From assembly GCF_022809715.1 (NCBI RefSeq), contig NZ_CP094459.1:3472001-3536000 (forward strand): a stretch of 64,000 nt of DNA, in the 5' to 3' direction. The position numbers were made by a program, and so were the translations under genes. The DNA is from Burkholderia pyrrocinia. Its GTDB lineage: Bacteria > Pseudomonadota > Gammaproteobacteria > Burkholderiales > Burkholderiaceae. The notes beneath the pieces were generated by a model, which saw only the letters and a program-made list of their open reading frames with translations, searched no databases and was not told the DNA's origin. Below are positions 26,134-35,900 of the stretch, in pieces. How positions within the stretch are numbered: the stretch's first letter is position 1; each line of letters starts with the position of its first letter.

Positions 26134-27047
26134 GCCATCCGCTTCAGTTTGGGATCGAGCGCGTCGCGCAGCCCGTCGCCGAGCAGGTTGATCGCGAGCA
26201 CCGAAATCAGGATCGACAGGCCCGGCATCGTCACGATCCACCATGCGTTGTCGATGTAGTCGCGCGCGGATGCGAGCATCGCGCCCCACTCGGCGGTCGG
26301 CGGCTGCACGCCGAGGCCGAGGAAGCCGAGCGCGGCCGCGTCGAGGATCGCCGACGAGAAGCCCAGCGTCGCCTGCACGATCAGCGGCGCCGTGCAGTTC
26401 GGCAGCACCTGCGAGAACATCAGGCGCAGCGTGCCGGCACCGGCCACGCGCGACGCCGTCACGTATTCCTTCTGCAGCTCGCCGAGCGCCGACGCGCGCG
26501 TGAGGCGCACGTAGGCAGGCAGCGCAACGATCGCGATCGCGAACATCGTGTTGGTGAGGCCCGGGCCGATGATCGCGACGACCGCGACCGCGAGCAGCAG
26601 CGACGGCAGCGCGAGCAGCACGTCCATGATGCGCATCACGGGCGTGTCGGCCCACTTCTGGAAGAACGCGGCGACGAGCCCGAGCACGATGCCGGGGATC
26701 AGCGCGAGCACGACCGACACGAAGCCGATCCAGAACGACATCCGCGCGCCGAACATCAGCCGCGAAAGAATGTCGCGGCCCGCTTCGTCGGTGCCGAGGA
26801 TGAATTTCCAGTTGCCGCCGTCGAGCCATGCGGGCGGGATCTTCACGTAGTCGCGGTATTGCTCGACCGGGCTGTGCGGCGCGATCAGCGGCGCAAGCAG
26901 CGCGACCAGGATCAGCGCGATCACGACGATGCCGGCGCCGACGGCGCCGCGGTTGCGCGAGAAGTTGGCCCAGAACTCGCGCAGCGCGAGCGCACGGCCG
27001 CCGGCCGGCGCGGATTCGCTCGGCAGGGTGTTTTGCAGATTGCTCAT
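26130..27047 (-). CDS. dppC: Dipeptide ABC transporter permease DppC
   Basis: This inner-membrane channel subunit has 305 residues. A cytoplasmic N-terminus is followed by a first membrane segment ([20 protein letters not shown]), the periplasmic loop with [20 protein letters not shown] and five further hydrophobic segments. The EAA cytoplasmic loop that docks on the ATPases is at [20 protein letters not shown]. The C-terminus ([20 protein letters not shown]) is the typical DppC/OppC ending. It lies four bases after dppB. Confidence 0.95.
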   Translation of the reverse strand: MSNLQNTLPSESAPAGGRALALREFWANFSRNRGAVGAGIVVIALILVALLAPLIAPHSPVEQYRDYVKIPPAWLDGGNWKFILGTDEAGRDILSRLMFGARMSFWIGFVSVVLALIPGIVLGLVAAFFQKWADTPVMRIMDVLLALPSLLLAVAVVAIIGPGLTNTMFAIAIVALPAYVRLTRASALGELQKEYVTASRVAGAGTLRLMFSQVLPNCTAPLIVQATLGFSSAILDAAALGFLGLGVQPPTAEWGAMLASARDYIDNAWWIVTMPGLSILISVLAINLLGDGLRDALDPKLKRMA

Positions 27048-27051
27048 GGAA

Positions 27052-28062
27052 TTACCTCGTGTGGCGGATGCGCGGATTCAGCACGCCGTACAGCAGGTCG
27101 ACGACCAGGTTCACGACGATCACGAGCGTCGCGATCAGCAGGATGCCGCCCTGGACGACCGGATAGTCGCGGCGGCCGATCGCATCGATCAGCCACTTGC
27201 CGACACCGGGCCACGAAAAGAGCGTCTCGGTCAGCACGGCGCCCGCGAGCAGCGTGCCGATCTGCAGGCCGATCACGGTGACGACCGGGATCAGCGCGTT
27301 GCGCAGCGCATGCACGACCACCACGCGCACGGGCGACAGCCCCTTCGCGCGTGCGGTGCGGATGTAGTCCTCGCGCAGCACTTCGAGCATCGACGAGCGC
27401 GTCATCCGCGCAATCACCGCGAGCGGGATCGTGCCGAGCACGATCGCGGGCAGGATCAGGTGGCTGACCGCCGACTTGAACGAGCCTTCGTCCGGCGCGA
27501 GCAGCGCGTCGATCAGCATGAAGCCCGTCGGGTGCGGAAAGTCGTATTCGACGGCGATGCGCCCCGACACGGGCGTCCAGCCGAGGTACGACGAAAACAC
27601 CATGATGAGGATCAGCCCCCACCAGAAGATCGGCATCGAGTAGCCGGTGAGCGCGGTGCCCATCACGCCGTGGTCGATGACCGAACCGCGCCGCAGCGCG
27701 GCGATCACGCCGGCCGGCAGGCCGACGGCGAGCGCGAACACCAGCGCGCACAGCGACAGCTCGACGGTCGCCGGGAAGCGCGCGAAGAACTCGCCCGCGA
27801 CACTGGTGTTGGTGATGATCGACGTGCCGAGATCGCCGTGCAGCGCACGGCCGATGTAATGGACGTACTGCAAGGGCAGCGGCTGGTCGAGCCCGAGGCG
27901 TTTCATCGCCTCCGCGTGCATGGCGGGATCGACGCCGCGCTCGCCCATCATCACTTCGATGGGGTCGCCCGGTATCAGGTGAATCAGCGCGAACGCGAGG
28001 ATGGTGATGCCGATGAAGGTCGGGATCACCATGCCCACGCGGCGCAACACGAATCGGAGCAT
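27052..28062 (-). CDS. dppB: Dipeptide ABC transporter permease DppB
   Basis: The second channel subunit, 336 residues. It begins MLRFVLRRVGMVIPTFIGIT, the conserved first membrane segment of DppB/OppB, followed by HLIPGDPIEVMMGERGVDPA and DLGTSIITNTSVAGEFFARF. The EAA-type loop is MLEVLREDYIRTARAKGLSP. The end (VVNLVVDLLYGVLNPRIRHT) is standard. It is separated from dppA by 118 bp holding a strong GC hairpin, which could lower expression of the membrane components relative to the binding protein. Confidence 0.95.
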   Translation of the reverse strand: MLRFVLRRVGMVIPTFIGITILAFALIHLIPGDPIEVMMGERGVDPAMHAEAMKRLGLDQPLPLQYVHYIGRALHGDLGTSIITNTSVAGEFFARFPATVELSLCALVFALAVGLPAGVIAALRRGSVIDHGVMGTALTGYSMPIFWWGLILIMVFSSYLGWTPVSGRIAVEYDFPHPTGFMLIDALLAPDEGSFKSAVSHLILPAIVLGTIPLAVIARMTRSSMLEVLREDYIRTARAKGLSPVRVVVVHALRNALIPVVTVIGLQIGTLLAGAVLTETLFSWPGVGKWLIDAIGRRDYPVVQGGILLIATLVIVVNLVVDLLYGVLNPRIRHTR

Positions 28063-28097
28063 GATGCTTCTCGTATTTTCTTGTGGGAAATGTGCGA

Positions 28098-28132
28098 CCG
28101 GCGACGGGGGGCTTTTGGCCTCCCGCCGCCGG
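28098..28132 (-). terminator. GC hairpin between dppA and dppB (probable partial terminator or mRNA stabiliser)
   Basis: CCGGCGACGGGGGGC (28098-28112) pairs with GCCTCCCGCCGCCGG (28118-28132) with one mismatch and one wobble, around a 5-base loop. It lies in the gap after the binding-protein gene and is not followed by a T run. Hairpins at this position in ABC operons commonly protect the upstream mRNA. That role is inferred here. Confidence 0.55.
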
Positions 28133-28180
28133 ATGATTTCAAGCCGGTCTTCTCAAGGACGACAGCTTACGCCGGTCGTA

Positions 28181-29809
28181 TTACTTCACGCCGACGCCGT
28201 CGAAGCGCGCATAGCCGAGCGGCTCGATGCGCATGTCGACCACGTTCTTGCGCACCGGCTGGTAGACCGTCGAGTTCGCGATCGGCGAGAACGGCAGCTG
28301 TTGCGCGAAGATCTGCTGAGCCTGCGTGTAGAGCTTCGTGCGCGCGTCCTGGCCCGTCGTCGTGCGGCCCTTCTGGACCAGCTCGTCGAACGGCTTGTAG
28401 CACCAGTGCGAGAAGTTGTTGCCCTTGATCGCCTCGCAGCCGAGCAGCGTGCCGAGCCAGTTGTCCGGATCGCCGTTGTCGCCGGTCCAGCCGATCAGCA
28501 TCGTGTCCTGCTCGCCGCCGTGCGCGCGCTTGATGTACTCGCCCCATTCGTACGTGACGATCTTCGCCTTCACGCCGATCTTCGCCCAGTCGGCCTGGAT
28601 CATCTCGGCCATCAGGCGGGCGTTCGGGTTGTACGCGCGCTGCACGGGCATCGCCCACAGCGTGATCTCGAAACCGTTCGCATAGCCGGCCTTCGCGAGC
28701 AGCGCCTTCGCCTTCGCGGTGTCGTACGCGGCCATCTTCAGGTTCTTGTCGTACGACCATTGGGTCGGCGGCATCGGCGCGCTGGCCGCCTGGCCCGCAC
28801 CCTGGTAGACGGATTCGAGGATCGCCTTCTTGTTGATCGCCATGTCGAGCGCCTGACGCACTTCGAGCTTGTCGACCGGCTTGTGCTCGACGTTGTACGC
28901 GAGATAGCCGAGGTTGAAGCCCGCCTGCGACGGCATGTCGACGTTCGAGTCGGCCTTCAGCGTCGCGATGTCGGCCGGGCGCGGATAGCTCATCACCTGG
29001 CATTCGTTGCGCTTGATCTTCTGCACGCGCACGCCCGGATCCGGCGTGATCGAGAAGATCAGCTTCGACAGCTTCACTTCGCCCTTCTTCCAGTAATCAG
29101 GATTGCCGTCGAATCGGATCGTCGCGTCCTTCGTGTAGCTGCGGAAGATGAACGGGCCCGTGCCGACCGGCTTCTGGTTGATGTCGGCGGCCTTGCCGGC
29201 CTTCATCAGCTGGTCGCCGTATTCGGCCGACAGGATCGACGCGAATTCCATCGCCATGTTCTGGATGAACGGCGCGTTCGGCTCGGACAGCGTGAACTTC
29301 ACGGTGTACGGATCGACCTTCTCGACCTTCGTGATCAGCTTGTCGAGGCCCATGTCGGTGAAGTACGGGAACGACACCGGATACGCCTTGCGGAACGGCT
29401 GGTTCGGGTCGAGCATGCGCTGGAACGAGAACAGCACGTCGTCCGCGTTGAATTCGCGCGTCGGCTTGAAGAAGTCGGTCGTGTGGAACTTCACGCCGTG
29501 GCGCAGGTGGAACGTGTACACCTTGCCGTCGGACGACACGTCCCACTTCTCGGCGAGGCCCGGCTCGACCTTGGTGCCGCCGCGCTCGAATTCGACGAGG
29601 CGGTTGTAGACGGTGAACGTGGCGGCGGTGAAATCGACGCCGGTCGTAAATTGCGCGGAATCAAAACCCGCCGGGCTGCCTTCTGAGCAGTAGACGAGCG
29701 TTTTGTTCGGGATCTGTGCGAATGCAGAGCCCGCGACGCCGAGCGATGCCGCTGCCACGCCTGCAATGGCGGTAACACGCAGGGTGTGCAACAGACGGTT
29801 GTATTCCAT
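28181..29809 (-). CDS. dppA: Dipeptide ABC transporter substrate-binding protein DppA
   Basis: This periplasmic receptor of the importer has 542 residues. It has a Sec signal peptide (VTAIAGVAAASLGVAGSAFA) and then the family-typical KTLVYCSEGSPAGFDSAQFT. Further SBP_bac_5 motifs are EPGLAEKWDVSSDGKVYTFH, NADDVLFSFQRMLDPNQPFR and ITPDPGVRVQKIKRNECQVM. High similarity in pattern to enterobacterial DppA supports dipeptide binding, and some members also carry haem or delta-aminolevulinate. A GGAGG Shine-Dalgarno lies four to five bases before the ATG. It is the first gene of the dpp operon. Confidence 0.95.
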   Translation of the reverse strand: MEYNRLLHTLRVTAIAGVAAASLGVAGSAFAQIPNKTLVYCSEGSPAGFDSAQFTTGVDFTAATFTVYNRLVEFERGGTKVEPGLAEKWDVSSDGKVYTFHLRHGVKFHTTDFFKPTREFNADDVLFSFQRMLDPNQPFRKAYPVSFPYFTDMGLDKLITKVEKVDPYTVKFTLSEPNAPFIQNMAMEFASILSAEYGDQLMKAGKAADINQKPVGTGPFIFRSYTKDATIRFDGNPDYWKKGEVKLSKLIFSITPDPGVRVQKIKRNECQVMSYPRPADIATLKADSNVDMPSQAGFNLGYLAYNVEHKPVDKLEVRQALDMAINKKAILESVYQGAGQAASAPMPPTQWSYDKNLKMAAYDTAKAKALLAKAGYANGFEITLWAMPVQRAYNPNARLMAEMIQADWAKIGVKAKIVTYEWGEYIKRAHGGEQDTMLIGWTGDNGDPDNWLGTLLGCEAIKGNNFSHWCYKPFDELVQKGRTTTGQDARTKLYTQAQQIFAQQLPFSPIANSTVYQPVRKNVVDMRIEPLGYARFDGVGVK

Positions 29810-29864
29810 GTTTCCTCCAGGTCTCCAGATCGGAACCGGTCCCGCCAGGGTCCGGCGTACGCGG

Positions 29865-29894
29865 ATATTACTTGAGCTAGCGATTCTACAACAA
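29865..29894 (-). promoter_or_regulatory. Sigma-70 promoter of the dpp operon
   Basis: On the minus strand TTGTTG (29894-29889) and TAATAT (29870-29865) are separated by 18 bp, in an A/T-richer stretch about 55 bp upstream of dppA. No other promoter-like pair is as good in this 321-bp gap. Confidence 0.6.
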
Positions 29895-30130
29895 GCTGGA
29901 GAAAAAACTCTTCTAGACGCGCCCGCACGGGTTTTTGCCGATGTCTCGCACGGGTAAAAAATGCGAAAACGCGCGCGAGCGACAGTTCCGTTCATTCCGC
30001 GCATGTTTCGTTCGACAACTAAACAATTCGGGCGCGAATGCGAAGGTTCGGCGCGCGGTTTCCCGTGTCTGGCCGCACATCATTGCGTTTTGCGAAACGA
30101 TTCGATGACGGTCTTCTCCCTGTCACGCCG

Positions 30131-31438
30131 TCACGCCGGCGCGTCAAGATCGGCGCTGCGCGCGGGCACGAACGCGACCGCGACGATCGACAGCGCGAGC
30201 CCGGCCATCACGTAGTAGGTCGGCGCCAGCGGCGTACCCGTGACCTTGATCAGCCACGTGACGATGAACTGCCCGAAGCCGCCGAACAGCATCACCGCGA
30301 CGTTGTACGCGATCGACAGCCCGGTCGAGCGCACGTTGGCCGGGAACAGCTCGGCGATCATCGCGCCGAACGGCCCGTAATAGCCTGCGAGCGTCACCGA
30401 CAGCACGGCCTGCACCGCAATCAGCCGCCCGATGCTCGGCGCCGCGTCGAGCCACGCGAACAGCGGATACATCAGCACGAGCGTCAGCGCGAGCGACCAC
30501 AGCGACAGCCCCTTGCGGCCGATGCGGTCCGACCACGCGCCCGCGACCGGCGACAGCACCATCAGCAGCAGGTTGCCGACGATCACCGCGTAGAACGATT
30601 CCGAGTACGGCAGCTTCAGCTGCTTCACCGCGAAGGTCGGCAGATAGCTGATCAGCACGTAGATCGTCACCGTCAGCGCGATCACCGAGCCGAGCCCGCA
30701 CAGCACCTCGCGCGGGTGGCGCGTGAACACTTCGCCGAGCGTCGCGCGGCGCGCGCTCTGCTGCGCATGCAGGAATGCTTCGGAATCGGCGAGATGGCGG
30801 CGGATGTAGAAGCCGATCGGGCCGATCACGAGCCCGAGGACGAACGGCACGCGCCAGCCCCAGCTGTGCAGCGCGTCGTGCGACAGCCCGCGCGTGACGG
30901 CCGCGCCGACGAGCGCGCCGATCAGCAGCGCGGCCGCCTGGCTCGCCATCTGCCAGCTGCCGTAGAAACCGCGTTTCGAGAACGGCGCGGCCTCGATCAG
31001 CAGCGCCGTCGCGCTGCCGAATTCGCCGCCCGCGGAGAAGCCCTGCAGCAGGCGGCCGAGCACGATCAGGATCGGGCCGCCGATGCCGATCGCCGCATAG
31101 GGCGGCGCGATCGCGAGCAGGAAGATGCCGAACGTCATCAGCAGGATCACGAGCGACAGCGCGGCCTTGCGGCCGGCACGGTCCGCGTACAGCCCGAATA
31201 CGATGCCGCCGATCGGGCGCATGAAGAACGCGACGCCGAACGTCGCGGTGGTCAGCAGCAGCGACGAGTATTCGCTGGAGGTCGGGAAGAACAGCTCGGC
31301 GATCACGACCGTCATGAAACCGAACACCGTGAAGTCGTACCACTCGAGCGCGTTGCCGATCACGGCGGCCACGACCGCGCGCCGATTCAGCGCACGCTCG
31401 GGCCGGATCGTTTTCGTTGAATTCGCAATCGTCGCCAT
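30131..31438 (-). CDS. MFS transporter, metabolite:H+ symporter (MHS) family
   Basis: The 435-residue product has 12 predicted membrane segments and the MHS-family signatures: NALEWYDFTVFGFMTVVIAE in the first helix, RPIGGIVFGLYADRAGRKAA (the MFS loop 2-3 motif) and GRLLQGFSAGGEFGSATALL in helix 4. It also has the loop 8-9 repeat GAWSDRIGRKGLSLW. Relatives carry proline/betaine, citrate, alpha-ketoglutarate or shikimate. The substrate cannot be told from sequence. It stands alone, separated from the HiPIP gene by a terminator and from dppA by the dpp promoter region. Confidence 0.9.
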   Translation of the reverse strand: MATIANSTKTIRPERALNRRAVVAAVIGNALEWYDFTVFGFMTVVIAELFFPTSSEYSSLLLTTATFGVAFFMRPIGGIVFGLYADRAGRKAALSLVILLMTFGIFLLAIAPPYAAIGIGGPILIVLGRLLQGFSAGGEFGSATALLIEAAPFSKRGFYGSWQMASQAAALLIGALVGAAVTRGLSHDALHSWGWRVPFVLGLVIGPIGFYIRRHLADSEAFLHAQQSARRATLGEVFTRHPREVLCGLGSVIALTVTIYVLISYLPTFAVKQLKLPYSESFYAVIVGNLLLMVLSPVAGAWSDRIGRKGLSLWSLALTLVLMYPLFAWLDAAPSIGRLIAVQAVLSVTLAGYYGPFGAMIAELFPANVRSTGLSIAYNVAVMLFGGFGQFIVTWLIKVTGTPLAPTYYVMAGLALSIVAVAFVPARSADLDAPA

Positions 31439-31546
31439 GCGTGCCTCATCCTCGTGAATTCGCCGTGTCGGGCGGCGCGGCGCAGTGTGCCGCGCCGCGC
31501 TGGTTTGCAGCGAGTGTAGAAAGCGACGGAACCGTTTTCAAGCAAT

Positions 31547-31581
31547 AAAAACGCCCGCCGTCTTTCGACGGCGGGCGTTTT
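31547..31581 (-). terminator. Rho-independent terminator after the HiPIP gene
   Basis: A near-perfect stem of about 15 bp (AAAACGCCCGCCGTC with GACGGCGGGCGTTTT) and a 4-base loop are flanked by A and T runs. It lies 45 bp beyond the HiPIP stop, and its symmetry allows action on both strands. Confidence 0.88.
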
Positions 31582-31625
31582 GCGGTTTTCGCCACATTGC
31601 GGCATCGCACGATGCCGCACGGGCC

Positions 31626-31937
31626 TCAACCCATCTTCGAGAATGCGCTGCACCAGCCCTTCGCCGACACCTGCTTGCCGGGGAAGGCGCCGCACGGGCC
31701 CGAAGCGGAACCCTTCTTGCCCTGGTACAGCATGCAGGCCGCGCAATCCTGGCCCGCTGCGTATTTCGGGTACTTCGTCTTGTCGACCTTCGTGGCATCG
31801 GCCTTGTAGCCGAGCGCCACCGCGGTCGGATCGGTTTCCGACAGCATCGGCGCATCGGCCAGCGCTTCACGCGACAGCGCCAGCGCGGACACGACGCCAA
31901 CGCTCGAAATCAGGAAACTCCGACGGGATGTTTTCAT
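31626..31937 (-). CDS. High-potential iron-sulfur protein (HiPIP), Tat-exported
   Basis: HiPIPs are small periplasmic electron carriers with a [4Fe-4S] cluster. The 103-residue product begins MKTSRRSFLISSVGVVSALA, a twin-arginine signal. The mature part has the four cluster cysteines in the family spacing: DCAACMLYQGK (two), GPCGAFPGK and GWCSAFSKMG. The start at 31937 was chosen because it gives the Tat signal; a TTG five codons upstream is less likely. The partner oxidoreductase is unknown. It stands alone, downstream of the FAD oxidoreductase gene. Confidence 0.94.
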   Translation of the reverse strand: MKTSRRSFLISSVGVVSALALSREALADAPMLSETDPTAVALGYKADATKVDKTKYPKYAAGQDCAACMLYQGKKGSASGPCGAFPGKQVSAKGWCSAFSKMG

Positions 31938-32075
31938 GGGGACTCGCTCCAACGTTATCGGTTTGAAAGCTGTTCTGGCGACAGCCGTTCGACAGAATAA
32001 CCGCCAAGCGAATAAATGTGCGCGCCGAAATGCCGGAGATAAGGGATTTCACACGGCGCGACGCGCACGGGCGCG

Positions 32076-33185
32076 TCAGCCGTATGCGGCCATGTCGCCG
32101 ACACGCTGCGCGAGCGCGAGCGACGCGGTGAGCCCCGGCGACTCGATGCCGAACAGGTTCACGAGCCCGCGCACGCCGTGCTGCGCGGCGCCCTGCACGA
32201 TGAAATCGGCCGGCGGCTCGCCGGGCCCCGCGACCTTCGGCCGAATGCCCGCGTACGCCGGCTGCAGCGCACCGTCGGGCAGGCCCGGCCAGAACGCGCG
32301 GATCGACGTGTAGAACGCGGGGGCGCGCGCCGGATCGACTTCGTAGCGCAGCGAATCGCACCATTCGACATCCGGCCCGAAGCGTGCCTGCCCGGCAAGA
32401 TCGAACGTCAGGTGTACGCCGAGCCCCGCGCGGTCGGGCATCGGGTAGACGAGATGCGAGAACGGCGCACGGCCCGACAGGCTGAAATAATTGCCGCGCG
32501 CGAGATAGAGCGGCGGCACCCAGTGCGGGTCGAGGCCGCGCGTGCGGCGCGCCAGCGCCTGCGCACCGAGGCCCGCGCTGTTGATCACGCAGGCGGCCTC
32601 GATCTCGGCGGGCGTATCTCCGCCCGTGCGCACGACGAAGCGCCCGCCGCGCAGCACGTCGATCGACTCGACCGGGGATTTCAGCGCGCACACGGCGCCG
32701 TCGCGTTCCGCGGCGCCGAGCAGCGCGAGCATCAGCTGGTGGCTGTCGACGATGCCGGTGGACGGCGAGAACAGCGCTTCCACGCATTCGAGCGCGGGCT
32801 CGAGCGTCTGCGCCTCGACGCGCGTGAGCGGCAGCAGGTCGAGCACGCCGTTTTCGGCGGCACGCGCGGCGATCGCCTTCAACTGCTTCACCTGCGCGAC
32901 GCTCGTCGCGACCAGCAGCTTGCCCGTGCGCCGATACGGCACGTGATGCGTGTCGCAGAATTCGTACAGCAGATCGCGACCGCGCACGCACGACATCGCC
33001 TTCAGCGAACCGCGCGGATAGTAGAGCCCCGCGTGGATCACTTCGCTGTTGCGCGAGCTCGTGCCCGTGCCGATCGCGTCGGCGGCCTCGAGCACGAGCG
33101 TCTCGCGCCCGCGCGCGGCCAGTTCGCGTGCAATCGCAAGGCCGACGACGCCCGCGCCGATCACCACACAATCCATCTGCTCCAT
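32076..33185 (-). CDS. FAD-dependent oxidoreductase of the DAO / L-2-hydroxyglutarate oxidase type
   Basis: The 369-residue product has an N-terminal dinucleotide-binding fingerprint ([20 protein letters not shown]), the [20 protein letters not shown] block typical of L-2-hydroxyglutarate dehydrogenases and relatives, and [20 protein letters not shown]. The C-terminal FAD-binding motif is [20 protein letters not shown]. It probably oxidises a 2-hydroxy acid, but the substrate is inferred. The start at 33185 (MEQMDCVV) is not backed by a strong ribosome-binding site; the second ATG at 33176 is an alternative. Confidence 0.88.
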   Translation of the reverse strand: MEQMDCVVIGAGVVGLAIARELAARGRETLVLEAADAIGTGTSSRNSEVIHAGLYYPRGSLKAMSCVRGRDLLYEFCDTHHVPYRRTGKLLVATSVAQVKQLKAIAARAAENGVLDLLPLTRVEAQTLEPALECVEALFSPSTGIVDSHQLMLALLGAAERDGAVCALKSPVESIDVLRGGRFVVRTGGDTPAEIEAACVINSAGLGAQALARRTRGLDPHWVPPLYLARGNYFSLSGRAPFSHLVYPMPDRAGLGVHLTFDLAGQARFGPDVEWCDSLRYEVDPARAPAFYTSIRAFWPGLPDGALQPAYAGIRPKVAGPGEPPADFIVQGAAQHGVRGLVNLFGIESPGLTASLALAQRVGDMAAYG

Positions 33186-33330
33186 GACGTTTCGCGCTGC
33201 TAACGCGTCGAGGGGAGAGAAGAGAATTGTACGTCCCGGTTCGCAAGCCTGCCGAAAGCATGTGTGCCGCGTCGCGACGACACTGCGCACGATTCGGCGC
33301 GCACACCTCGGCCGTGCGCGCGCCGCCGGT

Positions 33331-34311
33331 TCAGAAGCCGATCGGCCTGCGCTTCGCGGCCCCCTCGTCGGCACGGATGTCGTGCGGCCCGATCGCGTCG
33401 CGACCGTCGAGCCGCGCGGCGCCGAAGGCATGCAGCAGCGCGCGGCGCATCGTGCGCGGCGGCGTCGCGGCCAGCACGTCGAGCGCGTCGTCGCCGAGCG
33501 TGTCGGGGAAGCGCCGACCCCATGCGTGCGACGTGCGGATCTCGTCGTAGATCGTCTGCGCGATCCGGCGCGCACCGGCCGCATCGGGCGGCGCGATCTC
33601 GTACACGTTCATCCGGTTGAGCAGCGGCTCCGGAATCGCCTGCGCTTCGTTCGCGGTCGCGACCCAGATCACGTTGCCCGCATCGATCGGCACTTCCGCG
33701 AATTCGTCGACGAACGCGCGCGCGGTGTCGTGCTCGAGCAACGCATACAGCGCGCCGAGCGGATCGTATTGCGCATCGCTGCCGGCCTTGTCGATCTCGT
33801 CGACCGCGATCACCGGGTTCGCGTAGCTGCCGTTCACGAGCGCGTCGAACACCTTGCCGGGCTTCGCGTTCTTCCATTGCGACGACGCGCCCGACAGGAT
33901 CCAGCCGGCCGTCAGCGAACTCATCGGCACGTAGTGGTACGCGGTGCCGAGCAGTTGCGCGAGCGCCTTCGCGAAATGCGTCTTGCCGATGCCGGGCGGC
34001 CCGAGCAGCAGGATCGGCATCAGTTCGAGCCGGTCGTCCGTTTCGAGGCACAGCGCGACCTGCTTGCGCACGTCGTCGAGCGGCTCGGTGAAATTCGGCA
34101 GCGCGTCGCCGAGCGCGTCGAACGACGGCATCCGGTTCGGCTTCACGCAAAAGCGCAGATTCCCCGTCTTGAGCATCCTTTCGTAGGTGGCGCGCAATGC
34201 ATCGCTCGCGCTCTCGTTCAGGTCGCTCAGCGCCGTCTCGACCTGCTCGAGGTCGTACACCGTGCTGAAGGACGCCACCGCCAGTTCCTGTTTCACCATC
34301 GCCGTCGTCAT
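33331..34311 (-). CDS. AAA+ ATPase, Lon-like ATPase domain without protease domain
   Basis: The 326-residue product is one AAA+ module. Walker A is [20 protein letters not shown], the pore-side segment is [20 protein letters not shown], Walker B is [20 protein letters not shown], sensor 1 is [20 protein letters not shown], and a small-domain arginine stretch follows ([16 protein letters not shown]). The ATPase part resembles the Lon family ([18 protein letters not shown]), but the Ser-Lys protease domain is absent and the protein ends soon after the AAA lid. There is no partner protease or MoxR-type VWA gene nearby. It may be a stand-alone remodelling ATPase. Confidence 0.85.
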   Translation of the reverse strand: MTTAMVKQELAVASFSTVYDLEQVETALSDLNESASDALRATYERMLKTGNLRFCVKPNRMPSFDALGDALPNFTEPLDDVRKQVALCLETDDRLELMPILLLGPPGIGKTHFAKALAQLLGTAYHYVPMSSLTAGWILSGASSQWKNAKPGKVFDALVNGSYANPVIAVDEIDKAGSDAQYDPLGALYALLEHDTARAFVDEFAEVPIDAGNVIWVATANEAQAIPEPLLNRMNVYEIAPPDAAGARRIAQTIYDEIRTSHAWGRRFPDTLGDDALDVLAATPPRTMRRALLHAFGAARLDGRDAIGPHDIRADEGAAKRRPIGF

Positions 34312-34540
34312 ACCAACCTCGCTGCCGCTTGCTGTCGCACAACCATCAGACCCTTACGATTTCAGTGTAGCGGGCCCGTATCCGCGCGCAAGCAAGCAGC
34401 CGTGCGAGTCTGCTGCTAACACCCGGCGTGCGCTGCACGGCTGCGCGGCGCGGCGTATGATCGTCGGTTCACCCACCCGCCTCAAGGCTTCGCCGGCGGC
34501 GCCCGCGCGGCGCGTCGCGCCCCGTCCCGAAGGTATGCCG

Positions 34541-35260
34541 ATGTCCGCCCCCACCGCTTTCCCGCGCATCGACGCCGATGCGATCGCCGCCGTCGACGCG
34601 GCGCTCACGTCGCGCCGCGCGATCCGCGCGTTCCTGCCGACGCCCGTGCCGCGCGACACGCTCGAGGCGATCCTCGAAGCCGCGAGCCGCGCGCCGTCCG
34701 GCACCAACATCCAGCCGTGGCGCGTGTACGTTGCGACAGGCGCCACGCGCGATGCGCTCGCCGCCGCGCTGACCGCGGCCCACGACGATCCCGCGCGCGA
34801 CGAGAAATACGTCGCCGAGTACGACTACTACCCGCGCGAATGGGTGTCGCCGTATCTCGACCGGCGCCGCAAGGTCGGCTGGGACCTGTACGGGCTGTTG
34901 AACATCGGCCGCGACGAGAAGGCGCGCATGCACGCGCAGCACGCGCGCAATTTCCGCTTCTTCGATGCGCCGGTCGCGTTGTTCTTCACGCTCGATCGCG
35001 TGATGTCGTACGGCGCGTGGCTCGATTGCGGGATGTTCCTGCAGGGCGTGATGACGGCCGCACGCGCACGCGGGCTCGATACCTGCCCGCAGGCCGCGTT
35101 CGTGCCGTTTCACCGGATCGTCGCCGAACATCTCGGCATTCCCGCCAACGAACAATTCGTCTGCGGCATGTCGCTCGGCCATGCGGACCCAGACGCGATC
35201 GAGAACCGCCTCGTCACCGAACGCGCGCCCGTCGCCGAATTCGCACGCTTTTTCGCTTGA
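34541..35260 (+). CDS. Nitroreductase family protein
   Basis: The 239-residue product belongs to the FMN-dependent NAD(P)H nitroreductase family. The N-terminal FMN motif is SRRAIRAFLPTPVPRDTLEA followed by ILEAASRAPSGTNIQPWRVY. Further blocks are RRRKVGWDLYGLLNIGRDEK, LDCGMFLQGVMTAARARGLD and the C-terminal FVCGMSLGHADPDAIENRLV. Likely activity is reduction of nitro compounds or quinones; the physiological substrate is unknown. The ATG at 34541 has AAGG seven bases upstream, and another ATG lies two codons earlier. It is divergent from the AAA+ gene. Confidence 0.92.
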   Translation: MSAPTAFPRIDADAIAAVDAALTSRRAIRAFLPTPVPRDTLEAILEAASRAPSGTNIQPWRVYVATGATRDALAAALTAAHDDPARDEKYVAEYDYYPREWVSPYLDRRRKVGWDLYGLLNIGRDEKARMHAQHARNFRFFDAPVALFFTLDRVMSYGAWLDCGMFLQGVMTAARARGLDTCPQAAFVPFHRIVAEHLGIPANEQFVCGMSLGHADPDAIENRLVTERAPVAEFARFFA

Positions 35261-35406
35261 AAATGCATGACGCGCACCTACCTTTCGGACAGGACCATAT
35301 TGCGCGACGAACCTGTCGCGGCGCGTCCTGTCACATCACGATCGAAATCGATCGGGCGTAAGATGTGCGTCCGTTCCCCGCTATTCCGCGTTTCCGGAGA
35401 CGTTTC

Positions 35407-35895
35407 ATGCTGAAACACGGCCTGGCCGTCCTGCTCGCGAGCCTCGCGCTCGCCGCCCATGCGCAGAGCCCCGCACCGGCCTCCGTCGCGTGGGAGATCC
35501 AGGTAGTGCGCGACGGTCAGACGATCGACACGTTCCAGCAGCGCACCACCGTGGGTCAGACCCGCACCGATACCCATCGCTATCCGTCCGCCGTGCCGGT
35601 CGGCTGCGGCAACGCCGCGCGCGTCGTGCCGACCGAGCGCTCGCGCTCGGTGACGGTCGCGCCGCTCACCGTCGACACCGGCGCGAACACGGTGTCGCTC
35701 GCGCTCGACGTGCAGGAAACGCTCGACGACGAAAACGCGACGCGTGGCGATCCGTGCGTGCCCGCGTCGCCGCGACAGATCGTCGCGAGCCACCCCGGCC
35801 TGTCGGTCGGCAGCGACGCGTGGACCGACTGGACGCTCGTCGAGCAACGTCCGCACCTCGTGTACCGCGTGCGCGCGCACGTCGCGAAGGACTGA
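35407..35895 (+). CDS. Exported protein of unknown function
   Basis: I do not recognise this family. The 162-residue product has a clear Sec signal peptide (MLKHGLAVLLASLALAAHAQ). The predicted mature part is beta-rich and contains two cysteines (VPVGCGNAARV and RGDPCVPASP) that could form a disulphide. The segment VAWEIQVVRDGQTIDTFQQR suggests a beta-sandwich. A GGAG Shine-Dalgarno eight bases upstream supports the ATG at 35407. It lies 5 bp before the EEP-family gene, so the two are almost certainly co-transcribed. Confidence 0.8.
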   Translation: MLKHGLAVLLASLALAAHAQSPAPASVAWEIQVVRDGQTIDTFQQRTTVGQTRTDTHRYPSAVPVGCGNAARVVPTERSRSVTVAPLTVDTGANTVSLALDVQETLDDENATRGDPCVPASPRQIVASHPGLSVGSDAWTDWTLVEQRPHLVYRVRAHVAKD

Positions 35896-35900
35896 GCGTC

